Below are positions 33,481 through 41,402 of a DNA stretch of 64,000 nucleotides, in pieces; position 1 is the stretch's first letter, and every line of letters starts with the position of its first letter. Source of the stretch: JALHOP01 sp964484195 (GTDB taxonomy: Bacteria > Myxococcota > XYA12-FULL-58-9 > JALHOP01); assembly GCA_964484195.1 (NCBI GenBank), contig CAZAER010000001.1, forward strand, positions 62,001-126,000, in the 5' to 3' direction. The notes under the pieces were generated by a model. It made no database searches, was not told the DNA's origin, and saw only the letters and a program-made list of their open reading frames with translations. The translations under genes and the position numbers were made by a program.

Positions 33481-34530
33481 ATGGCACGCGCATTAAAAAC
33501 TCGGGTCATCGCCTTCGTTGCGGTCGCGGCGGCATTGCTCGTGGCCCTCGTCTGGTGGGTTGGCGACTTCAGCCTGGCGCGCCGTGACGACCTGCTCGTC
33601 GACTTCGGTTACACCGGGGCGCTCCAGGTCGGCGGACCAGTCCGCGTCAGCGGCGTGAACGTCGGCAAGGTGAAGGAAATCCGTTTTCTCGCGGCCGATG
33701 AAACCGCCGAGGTCGCCGAGCTCCCAGGTCTCGGGCAGACCCTCCCGCCGCTCGTGCGCGTCCGCATGACCGTCGATCACGACTTGCACGGACGTCTGCG
33801 TCGCGACGCCAAGGTCTACGTCGCCATGCAGGGATTCATCGGCGAGTCCTATGTCGAGATTTCCCCCGGCATGGGAGACGAGCCGCTGGTCACCGGCCGA
33901 GCGGTGCGCGGGGTCGATGCGCCGCGCTTGCACGTCGTCATTCTCCAGGCCGGCTACGCCCTCGAGGTCATCACCACCTTGTTGTCGCAGTTCTTGCCCG
34001 CCGAGACCCTGCAGGCCGACGGCGTCGCTGCCAAGAGCGGCGGCACCAGCGACCTCTTTGCGGCCCTCACCGAGCTCGTCCGCGGGAACAGTCAGAACAT
34101 CGGTAAGCTCCTCGACGAGCATGTGGCCCTCGCCACCGACCTACGGGTGGTCGTGGCGCGCGTTCGTGAGGCCACCGAAAACGGCGAGCTGGCGACGCTT
34201 CTCGACAATGGGAACGCCGTGGCAGTTGTTCTGCGGCGCGAGCTCCCGCATATTCTGGAACAGACGCAGACGAGCTTGGACGACTTGCACGTTTTGGCGT
34301 CATCACTGAAGAGCTCCGCCGTCAAAGCCCCCGAGATTGTGGCGCGAGTCGATCAGATGACACAGGCCATGCAAGTCACGGTGGCCGACGTGCAGGCGAT
34401 GGTGCACAACGTCCGGCGCGGCGAGGGAACCATTGGTGGGTTCATGAGCGATGCGCAGATCTATGATGACGTGAAAGAGCTGATGCGGGACCTTCGTCGC
34501 AACCCGTGGAAGTTCTTCTGGAGGGATTGA
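33481..34530 (+). CDS. mlaD: MCE-domain lipid-binding protein (MlaD-like)
   Basis: A 349-residue inner-membrane-anchored protein. A single N-terminal transmembrane helix (VIAFVAVAAALLVALVWWV) is followed by the MCE domain (LLVDFGYTGALQVGGPVRVS, GVNVGKVKEIRFL, VAMQGFIGESYVEISPG) and a long helical C-terminal region with a final NPWKFFWRD. MCE proteins form hexameric rings that carry lipid between the membranes. It is the substrate-binding component of the operon and is much longer than E. coli MlaD. Confidence 0.92.
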   Translation: MARALKTRVIAFVAVAAALLVALVWWVGDFSLARRDDLLVDFGYTGALQVGGPVRVSGVNVGKVKEIRFLAADETAEVAELPGLGQTLPPLVRVRMTVDHDLHGRLRRDAKVYVAMQGFIGESYVEISPGMGDEPLVTGRAVRGVDAPRLHVVILQAGYALEVITTLLSQFLPAETLQADGVAAKSGGTSDLFAALTELVRGNSQNIGKLLDEHVALATDLRVVVARVREATENGELATLLDNGNAVAVVLRRELPHILEQTQTSLDDLHVLASSLKSSAVKAPEIVARVDQMTQAMQVTVADVQAMVHNVRRGEGTIGGFMSDAQIYDDVKELMRDLRRNPWKFFWRD

Positions 34531-34536
34531 GTAGCC

Positions 34537-34989
34537 GTGGCTGTAACAGCGCCGTACAAGACCCTCATCGGCAAGTCGACCGAGCCGGTGACCATGGAAG
34601 TGGAGAAGGGCCAGATCCGCCGCTTCGCCGCTGCCATCGGTGAAGATGCGAATATCCACTACGACGAGGACGCCGCCAAAGCGGCCGGCTTCCCCTCGCT
34701 CGTCGGGCCGCCGACCTTTCCCGCCGCGTTGCACGCGACCCGCGACCTCTACGACCAACTCGGCCTCGACGACAGCAACATCATGCACGCCGAGGAAGAG
34801 TACGAGTACTTCCGCGCCATCTGCGCCGGCGACGTGATCACCGTGACGCACGCTATCGCGGACATCTACGACAAGAAGACGCCGACGGGCTCGTTGGTTT
34901 TCGTCGTCATCGAAACCCGCGGCAACGACGCCAAGGACCGCCCCGTCTTCAAGGGCCGGCGCGTCTTGGTCGAGCTGAAGCGAGATTAG
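34537..34989 (+). CDS. MaoC-like dehydratase subunit, HadA-type
   Basis: A 150-residue hot-dog-fold protein of the MaoC_dehydrat_N type: GQIRRFAAAIGEDANIHYDE, then AAKAAGFPSLVGPPTFPAAL and ICAGDVITVTHAIADIYDKK. It lacks the complete D-x4-H hydratase signature, as is usual for the non-catalytic partner in two-subunit dehydratases such as mycobacterial HadAB. It starts at GTG 34537, seven bases after the MCE gene, and is followed five bases later by the probable catalytic subunit. Confidence 0.84.
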   Translation: MAVTAPYKTLIGKSTEPVTMEVEKGQIRRFAAAIGEDANIHYDEDAAKAAGFPSLVGPPTFPAALHATRDLYDQLGLDDSNIMHAEEEYEYFRAICAGDVITVTHAIADIYDKKTPTGSLVFVVIETRGNDAKDRPVFKGRRVLVELKRD

Positions 34990-34993
34990 AACC

Positions 34994-35527
34994 ATGGGCC
35001 TCGATTTCGACACCATCGACAAGGGCATGCCGCTCGAGGGCATCTCGATTCCGGCGCTCACCCGCGCCACGTTGGCTCGCTTCGCCGGAGCCATCGACGA
35101 CTACAATCCGATGCACCTCGACGACAAAGTCGCGACTGCTGCTGGCAAGGCCTCGGTGTTCGCGCCGTCGCAGCTGGTCATGGGCTACATCGGCCGCATG
35201 GTCGAGACCCAGTTCAAAGGCTGCGCCCTGCGTCGTTACGGCCTGCGCGTCTTGAAGCTGGTGTGGCCGGGCGACGTGCTCACCTGCCGCGGCGTGGTCA
35301 TCGACAAGCGCGAAGAGAACGGCGAGCACGTCATCGACGCAGACGTTTGGGCGGACAACCAGCGCGGCGAGACCGTCGCCAAGGGGCGCGTCCTCATCGT
35401 CGTGCCGGGGAGCGCCGCCAAGGGTCTCACCAAGAGCGAAGCGTCGGTCGGTGTCGTCTACGTCGACATGGGCCTGCGTCCCGGTGGCAAGGCGTCCGCG
35501 CCGGCGAAGACCCGCAAGAAGCGCTGA
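34994..35527 (+). CDS. MaoC-like dehydratase subunit, HadB-type
   Basis: A 177-residue hot-dog-fold protein carrying the hydratase-2 motif: LARFAGAIDDYNPMHLDDKV (Asp...His), AGKASVFAPSQLVMGYIGRM and VWPGDVLTCRGVVIDKRE. Together with the preceding gene it should form a heterodimeric (3R)-hydroxyacyl dehydratase. A C-terminal extension of about 35 residues, rich in Lys, is added. Location after an Mla-type operon suggests that fatty acyl synthesis or turnover is coupled to lipid transport, but this is inference. Confidence 0.84.
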   Translation: MGLDFDTIDKGMPLEGISIPALTRATLARFAGAIDDYNPMHLDDKVATAAGKASVFAPSQLVMGYIGRMVETQFKGCALRRYGLRVLKLVWPGDVLTCRGVVIDKREENGEHVIDADVWADNQRGETVAKGRVLIVVPGSAAKGLTKSEASVGVVYVDMGLRPGGKASAPAKTRKKR

Positions 35528-35571
35528 AACCGTGATTGAGCGGTCGTTCGTTCGCGACTAAGGTCGGGGGC

Positions 35572-37014
35572 GTGACCAATCGCTCCATTGTCGCGGTCGC
35601 TTTCCTTTTGCTGACGGCTTGTAGCGTCAGCTCCGGTGTCGATCAGCCGCCGCTCGACGACACGGAGATCGATCCGGCGCAGCCGGTCGACAACTACGTG
35701 ATCGGCGCCTTCAAGACCGACTACGCAAACGGGGTCTGCGCCTGGTTCACGCGCTGCAGCGCCACCATCGGCCAGTTCTTCGCCGACGAAGCGAGCTGCC
35801 GGTCCATCTACGGGTTCACCCTCGAGCTGTCTCTCGACGCCAACCAGCGCAACCTCAACGACCCCTTGCTCTATCGCGTCGACTCCGCGAAAGCGCACGC
35901 GTGCGTCGATGCCTTGGCGACTCGCGGCTGCAGCGACGGCGCGCCCATCCTGAATCAAGACAGCAGCTGCGGCGAAGTGTTCATCGGACGTCTTGGCGAC
36001 GGTGAATGTTGCGACGAGCGCGGCGGCTGTGGGCCGGGCCTCGTGTGCGAGCACGACACGCACACGAGCACGTTCGCTGGCTTCTGCAGCGCTGTCGGCG
36101 AGGCCGGAGAGACCTGCTTCGTGCAAGAGTGCGCCGAGGGCACGGGGTGTCTGCGTCAGGGTGACGTCAGCACCTGCCTTGCGCCGCTCGGGCTCGCGTC
36201 GGGTGAGTACTGCAGCAGCACCTTCGACTGCGGGCCGGGCCTCGCCTGCATCTACTCGTCGGCTGCGCGGCGCGACCTGTGCCTGCTGCGTCCGGAGGTC
36301 GGCGAAGGTTGCTTCATGCCCGAGCGTCCATGCGCCGCCGGGCTTGCCTGTCTGTACACCGAGGGCGAAGGCTACAGGTGCTCGGCCACGCCAGGCGTCG
36401 AGGGCGACGGCTGCTTCGTCGACTCGGACTGCGGCGCCGGCATGACCTGCGAGAACGTTTGCGTCCTGCCCAATGTGCTCGGCGCCCCGTGCGACGACGA
36501 CCAGGCCACCGAGCGTTGCCTCGAGACTCTGGCCTGCGTCGAGGGCTTCTGCGCCGAGATCCCGGTGCCCGTGGCGATTGGCGACCCGTGCGTGCCCGAC
36601 GGTCCTGAGTGTCCGGGAGCGCTCGGTGAAGGGGAGTGCCGGCCCACCGCCAGCGGCTATCGCTGCGCCGTTCCCGCGAAGGAGAACGAGCCTTGCGGTG
36701 GCGACCTGCCGGAGTGCGACTTCGCCCGCAACCTGATCTGTGACGAGGCGACCCTTACGTGCAAGCGGCTCCCGCCCGTCGGCGAGAGCTGCGAATTCTT
36801 CTGCGCCAGCTTCTTCGAGGTCGCTTGTGTCGACGCGGTCTGCGTCCGGCGCATCGCCGAGGGCGAGCTGTGCACGCCGCGCGGCGACGAAGATCCGAAG
36901 GAGATCTTCGCGACGACCTGCGCCGTCTTCAGCTCCTGCGTCCTCGACGAGGCCACGGGGCAAACCCGCTGCAAACGGCCCGAGTCCGTGATCGGAGCAG
37001 GGACGTGCCAATGA
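35572..37014 (+). CDS. Cys-rich secreted lipoprotein
   Basis: A 480-residue lipoprotein starting at GTG 35572, with signal IVAVAFLLLTAC. After an N-terminal domain (about 30-150) with cysteines in VCAWFTRC and SCRSIYG, the rest is a chain of short cysteine-rich modules such as GCGPGLVCEHD, CGPGLACIYSS and CGAGMTCENVCV, resembling the Dickkopf-like or EGF-like repeats common in secreted proteins of myxobacteria. A TTG at 35536 is in frame but less likely. Its stop overlaps the start of the FG-GAP gene, so both are coexpressed. Function unknown; surface adhesion is a reasonable guess. Confidence 0.82.
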   Translation: MTNRSIVAVAFLLLTACSVSSGVDQPPLDDTEIDPAQPVDNYVIGAFKTDYANGVCAWFTRCSATIGQFFADEASCRSIYGFTLELSLDANQRNLNDPLLYRVDSAKAHACVDALATRGCSDGAPILNQDSSCGEVFIGRLGDGECCDERGGCGPGLVCEHDTHTSTFAGFCSAVGEAGETCFVQECAEGTGCLRQGDVSTCLAPLGLASGEYCSSTFDCGPGLACIYSSAARRDLCLLRPEVGEGCFMPERPCAAGLACLYTEGEGYRCSATPGVEGDGCFVDSDCGAGMTCENVCVLPNVLGAPCDDDQATERCLETLACVEGFCAEIPVPVAIGDPCVPDGPECPGALGEGECRPTASGYRCAVPAKENEPCGGDLPECDFARNLICDEATLTCKRLPPVGESCEFFCASFFEVACVDAVCVRRIAEGELCTPRGDEDPKEIFATTCAVFSSCVLDEATGQTRCKRPESVIGAGTCQ

Positions 37015-40000
37015 AGCGCCTACTCGCCGCCGCGACCGTTTTCGTCACTGCCTGTTCGCTCGATCTCGGGGTGCCGTCCGATGTCGTGGTGATCTGCACC
37101 AACAACACGCAGTGCCCCTCGGGCACCATCTGCGACACCAACGTCGGCCAATGCGTCGCCAGCGAGACACCTTCGCTGAGCGTCGACGTGCCCGACGAGC
37201 TGGCGACCCGATACACGCGCCAGGTCCCTTTCAGCGTCACCGTCGTGTCCGCTAACGCGGAGGCGCGCTTCGACCTGCAGATCGAGTTTCGTATGCTCGA
37301 CGAGCCCGCCGGCAGCTGGCGCGTCATGACCTTCGCGCTGGAGTCGGACACGACCACGGGTGTCGCCGGCTCACCCAGCGGTAACACCTACGACTTCGTT
37401 TGGGACGCGCTCGCCGACGCGGTGCTCGCCAACGGTGTGCAACTCGCGCGTGTCGACCTCGACGGTGACGGGCTGGTGGCCGAGCCCATCGTCCGCGGCG
37501 CTGGTGTGAGCATCCGCGCCGTGGCGCGCAACGCCAGCGGCTCGGTGCGGAGTGTGCCAGCCGAGAGCCCGCCGTTCGAGGTCGGTAACCTGCCGCCGTC
37601 CGCCCAGATCCTCGACGTGATCGGCGAATCCGGCGTCATCACCGTCGTCCTCGGGCTCACCGACACGAGCAGCGACCCCTGCGGCATGGAGCTGCAGTTC
37701 AAGATCACCGGCGACTCCTCCACCGGCGATGTCTGGCGCAACGCCGAGCTCGCCTATGGCACGACGGCAGGACTCGGTTGCCAGAGCGGAGCGCCTCTCA
37801 ACGCCTCCGTGGGCTGGAGCTCGGTAGCGCCGCTCCTCGACCATCTCGTGGTCCCGCCGAGCACACCGCAGGGCATCGGTACCCGTACGCTCCCGAGCTC
37901 GGCGCAGCCATTCCGCGTGTCGCTGCGGGCCCGCGCCTACGATCAAGCCGAAGCGTCGGCGGTCGAGCAGCACTGGGGTGTGTGGAGCCCCGTTCGCGTG
38001 CTCGATCGCGTGGTCAATCAGTCGGCGCCGTTGATCGTGAGCCCGGTCGCGCCGCGCGCCTCGATCACCGCGGGGACGAGCGCCGTGCACATTCGCTACA
38101 CCCTGGTCGACGGCCAGGCGGATCCCATCGACGTCGAGCTCGAGAGCTCCTCGGACGGTGGCGCCAGCTGGATCCACTGCGACGAGTATCCGTATTCGCT
38201 CTCCGAGGGGACGACGGGGCTGGCGAGCGCCCCCCTTGCCTCGGACGGCAGCGGTGGTGTCGAGCATCTCTTCAGCTGGGATGCTTCGCGGGTCACCCCC
38301 GCGGTGGCGCAGAGTACGCTGTTGCGGATCACCGCGCGTGACGGCGTCAGCAGCCCGACGACCGTGTCCTTCGGCTTGGGCTCGCCGGCCGGCGCGACTG
38401 GCCAGCCACCCCACGACAGCTTCGCGCACGTGGCCTTCAGCCGCAATCTCTTCCGCAGCGATGGCACCACCAACGCCAGCGTCTCTCGCGATGTCGCGAT
38501 GGCGGACTTCAACGCCGATGGTCGCAAGGATCTAGCCTTCGCGCAGCCGGTCACCGGCACTGGCGCCACGACCAGCGTCGTGCACAACCTCGGCGCTACC
38601 GTGCCCTGGTCGACCGTCACCTATCCGACCGGAGGCGCGTTCATCCAGGTAGCGGCTGGCGACTTCACCGCCAACGGCATCCAGTCGCTCTTCGGTGTCG
38701 CACAGAATGGGACGGCGACATTGCTCGTCGGCAACAATGCTTTCGGCTTCGCCGCGGAGCCGACCTTCAACGTCGGTGGCGAGCCCTTCGAGATCGTCGC
38801 CTCCGACCTCGATGCCGACGGCGACGCGGACCTCGTGATGCTGGTCGAGACTGGGGTGGAGGCGGTGTTGCTCGTCTACATGAACGGCGAGGCAGCGGGG
38901 CCGCGCTTCGGAGCGCCGACCTTCTCGAAGACCTATCCGCTGGCGAGCTTTGCCGTCGGTGACCTGTCGGGCGACGGCTTCCCGGACATCGCGGTCGCGG
39001 GACAATCGGCCACCGGAGAAGTCCTCGGAGGTGACGGGGCGGGTGACTTCGAGGTCATCGGAGACTTCGAAGCGAACACGGGCTTCGACGATCAATCCCT
39101 CGCCATCGGCGACGTGAACGGCGACAGCCTCCCCGATGTCATCAACGCCTACTCGAACACGCTGGTGTACTTGATCAGCTCCTTCGATCGCGGGCGCGTG
39201 TTCTTCACGCGCTACGAGTCGAGCGCCGTGCCGGGCTCGATCGACTTCGTCCGCGCCGCGGACCTCAATGGTGACGGTCTGACGGATGCGGTCTTGTCGA
39301 GCTCGCTCGATGGTGTCTTCGTGGTGGCGTTGAGCGCGGTCGATCCGGTGAACGGCGCGGTGGTGCCGCGCTTCGGTCAAGTCGCGCAAGTGAACCTCGG
39401 GGTCTTCGCCGATGACCTCGATGGCGACAACATCGCCGAGCTCGTCGCCTTCACCGGCAACGGCACCGCGAGCTACGCGCTCTTGACGGTGGACAACATC
39501 ACGACTCCCAACGCGCAGCCGTTCCGCAAGGCGCCGTCGAGCTTCCCCGAAGATGGTGGCGGCGCTCCGCTCATCGCCAACATCGATGCCGATGGCGTGC
39601 CCGACCTGGTCTACGTGAATCGCAGTCTGCTGCTGCACCGCGGCGTGGGCGGCATGGGCGTCAGTGACGCGACGTTCGGTGTCGAGGAAGAGATCTTCAT
39701 CGACCCGACGGCTTTCGACCAACCGCGAGCTGCTTTCGCGGACCTCAACGGTGACGGCGTCCTCGATATCGTGATTCTCGTGGAGCAGTTCCTCCAGGAA
39801 CCGGTGCCGCACCGCGAGCTCCAGCTCTACTGGACGCTCGGGCGGACGTCGCAAGGGGTGAGTGACGCGCGCTTCGCTCAGGCGCAGTTGCTCGACCTGG
39901 GAGTGGGGCAGTCGGGCAGCTCGGGCACCATGATCCAGACGGCAGACTTCGACCGCGATGGCAGTGACGATATCGCCTGGGTGTATTCCGACGACGAGGG

Positions 40001-41330
40001 CGCCACCTGGAACGTCGGCGTCGCCTTCAGTCGTGGCGCGTCGGGTTTCGTCCAGCGCGACGCCAGCTACGCGCTCCCGGCCCAGCCCGCGAACCTCGGC
40101 ACGGGTTACATCGGCGCCGACGCTTTGCCGGATCTCGTGGTGGCGATCTCAGCGACGTCACAGGTCCGCCTGCTCGACAACACGACCACGCCGGTGGTGC
40201 GCACCGCGCCGTTCACCGCCAGCACCATCGCGCTAGCGGGACCCGCCGGCGACGTGGATCTCGCGGACCTCGACTGGGACGGGGTGAGCGACCTCATCAT
40301 CCGCTACGGCACCTCGATCGAGATGCGTAACGGCATTGCCGCCGGCGGCTTCGGTGGCGCCATCAACTATTTCCCCAACGACTCGTTCGCGTCGCTGTCG
40401 TATTTCGACGCGACCTTCGACGGCATCAACGACTTCCTCTTCACGGGAGTCGCTTCGACCGTCGTCTCGGCGCTCACGCCTGGCCTCACCGCCGGGGGCG
40501 TGCCGAACAACACCTTCGTTTCGACCATCTCGACCTACGTCGGGCGCGCTGCCGAGGTCATGTGGGAACGCGACCTCAATTGCGACGGTGCTGCTGACTA
40601 CGTCGAGAGCACCGGTAACCTCGAGGTCTTCGCCATGGCCCGCGAGCGCGACGCCTTCACCCCGACGTTGTCGATGGCGGCCCCGCCTTACAAAGCGAGC
40701 CAACCAAGGCGGCTCGCGAGCCTCGGCTTCCCCAGCGGAGTCCCGGCGCACGCCTGGCATGTGGCGGCCGGTGGCCCGTGCTCCGAACGCGGTCGCTGGG
40801 AAGACGATCTGCGCCAGGCCCGGGCGCGCGCAGGCACGACCCCGCGGTTCCGCGTCCTCACGACCCCGCGTTGGCTCGGCGAGACCACCCGTTTCAAGAA
40901 GACGCAGGTCGGAGACAGCTTGCGCTTGCGCCAGTCATCGCGCTTCTCGCCGCCTCTCGATCTCGCGACCGAGGGCAGCCCGCGTGGCCTGGTTCCGAGC
41001 CTGACGGTTTTCCCGGCGCGTCGCGCCTCGGTGGTGCCCGCGAAGCTCAAGGTCTACGTGCAGGTCGAAGGTCTGACCTTGGCCTCCGAGGTGCCGCTCG
41101 ACCCCTTGCATGACCAGCCGGGTGGAGCGGTCTACCTGCCGCAGGTGGTGACCTCGCGCGGGCTCACCGACGTCGTGCGCCGCAACTGGCGCTGGGAGAC
41201 CATCCCGGTGGACGCGGACGGCAATCTCACGACCGGCACCGGGCGTCGCTACGTCTACGACGCCACCCGCGGCAGGGTCGATATCCTCACGGATACCGGC
41301 GGTCTCTACGTGGTCGTCGAAGAGCCGTGA
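37011..41330 (+). CDS. Giant FG-GAP/VCBS-repeat lipoprotein
   Basis: A 1439-residue lipoprotein starting at ATG 37011 (signal LLAAATVFVTAC). The mature N-terminus is a short cysteine module (VVICTNNTQCPSGTICDTNV, GQC). An Ig-like region follows, then from about residue 490 a beta-propeller with at least ten calcium-type motifs, for example DFNADGRKDL, DLDADGDADL, DLSGDGFPDI, DLNGDGLTDA, DLNGDGVLDI, DFDRDGSDDI and DLDWDGVSDL. FG-GAP proteins are integrin-like and often mediate adhesion or surface display. It is translationally coupled to the Cys-rich lipoprotein upstream. The propeller region is typical; overall role is unknown. Confidence 0.9.
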   Translation: MKRLLAAATVFVTACSLDLGVPSDVVVICTNNTQCPSGTICDTNVGQCVASETPSLSVDVPDELATRYTRQVPFSVTVVSANAEARFDLQIEFRMLDEPAGSWRVMTFALESDTTTGVAGSPSGNTYDFVWDALADAVLANGVQLARVDLDGDGLVAEPIVRGAGVSIRAVARNASGSVRSVPAESPPFEVGNLPPSAQILDVIGESGVITVVLGLTDTSSDPCGMELQFKITGDSSTGDVWRNAELAYGTTAGLGCQSGAPLNASVGWSSVAPLLDHLVVPPSTPQGIGTRTLPSSAQPFRVSLRARAYDQAEASAVEQHWGVWSPVRVLDRVVNQSAPLIVSPVAPRASITAGTSAVHIRYTLVDGQADPIDVELESSSDGGASWIHCDEYPYSLSEGTTGLASAPLASDGSGGVEHLFSWDASRVTPAVAQSTLLRITARDGVSSPTTVSFGLGSPAGATGQPPHDSFAHVAFSRNLFRSDGTTNASVSRDVAMADFNADGRKDLAFAQPVTGTGATTSVVHNLGATVPWSTVTYPTGGAFIQVAAGDFTANGIQSLFGVAQNGTATLLVGNNAFGFAAEPTFNVGGEPFEIVASDLDADGDADLVMLVETGVEAVLLVYMNGEAAGPRFGAPTFSKTYPLASFAVGDLSGDGFPDIAVAGQSATGEVLGGDGAGDFEVIGDFEANTGFDDQSLAIGDVNGDSLPDVINAYSNTLVYLISSFDRGRVFFTRYESSAVPGSIDFVRAADLNGDGLTDAVLSSSLDGVFVVALSAVDPVNGAVVPRFGQVAQVNLGVFADDLDGDNIAELVAFTGNGTASYALLTVDNITTPNAQPFRKAPSSFPEDGGGAPLIANIDADGVPDLVYVNRSLLLHRGVGGMGVSDATFGVEEEIFIDPTAFDQPRAAFADLNGDGVLDIVILVEQFLQEPVPHRELQLYWTLGRTSQGVSDARFAQAQLLDLGVGQSGSSGTMIQTADFDRDGSDDIAWVYSDDEGATWNVGVAFSRGASGFVQRDASYALPAQPANLGTGYIGADALPDLVVAISATSQVRLLDNTTTPVVRTAPFTASTIALAGPAGDVDLADLDWDGVSDLIIRYGTSIEMRNGIAAGGFGGAINYFPNDSFASLSYFDATFDGINDFLFTGVASTVVSALTPGLTAGGVPNNTFVSTISTYVGRAAEVMWERDLNCDGAADYVESTGNLEVFAMARERDAFTPTLSMAAPPYKASQPRRLASLGFPSGVPAHAWHVAAGGPCSERGRWEDDLRQARARAGTTPRFRVLTTPRWLGETTRFKKTQVGDSLRLRQSSRFSPPLDLATEGSPRGLVPSLTVFPARRASVVPAKLKVYVQVEGLTLASEVPLDPLHDQPGGAVYLPQVVTSRGLTDVVRRNWRWETIPVDADGNLTTGTGRRYVYDATRGRVDILTDTGGLYVVVEEP

Positions 41331-41402
41331 CGACAGCGCGGGTGGCCGCAACCCGCTCGAACCTCCGGCGATAACTGGGACTTCCCGAATCCGGAGCAGT
41401 CG

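Noticed and set aside
35458..37011. 517-residue ORF antisense to the Cys-rich lipoprotein gene
   Set aside because: No family features and it overlaps two well-supported genes entirely.
41337..41396. Terminator between the FG-GAP gene and the GH13 gene
   Set aside because: Small inverted repeats (GCGGGT/ACCCGC) are present but no T-run follows, so an intrinsic terminator is not supported.
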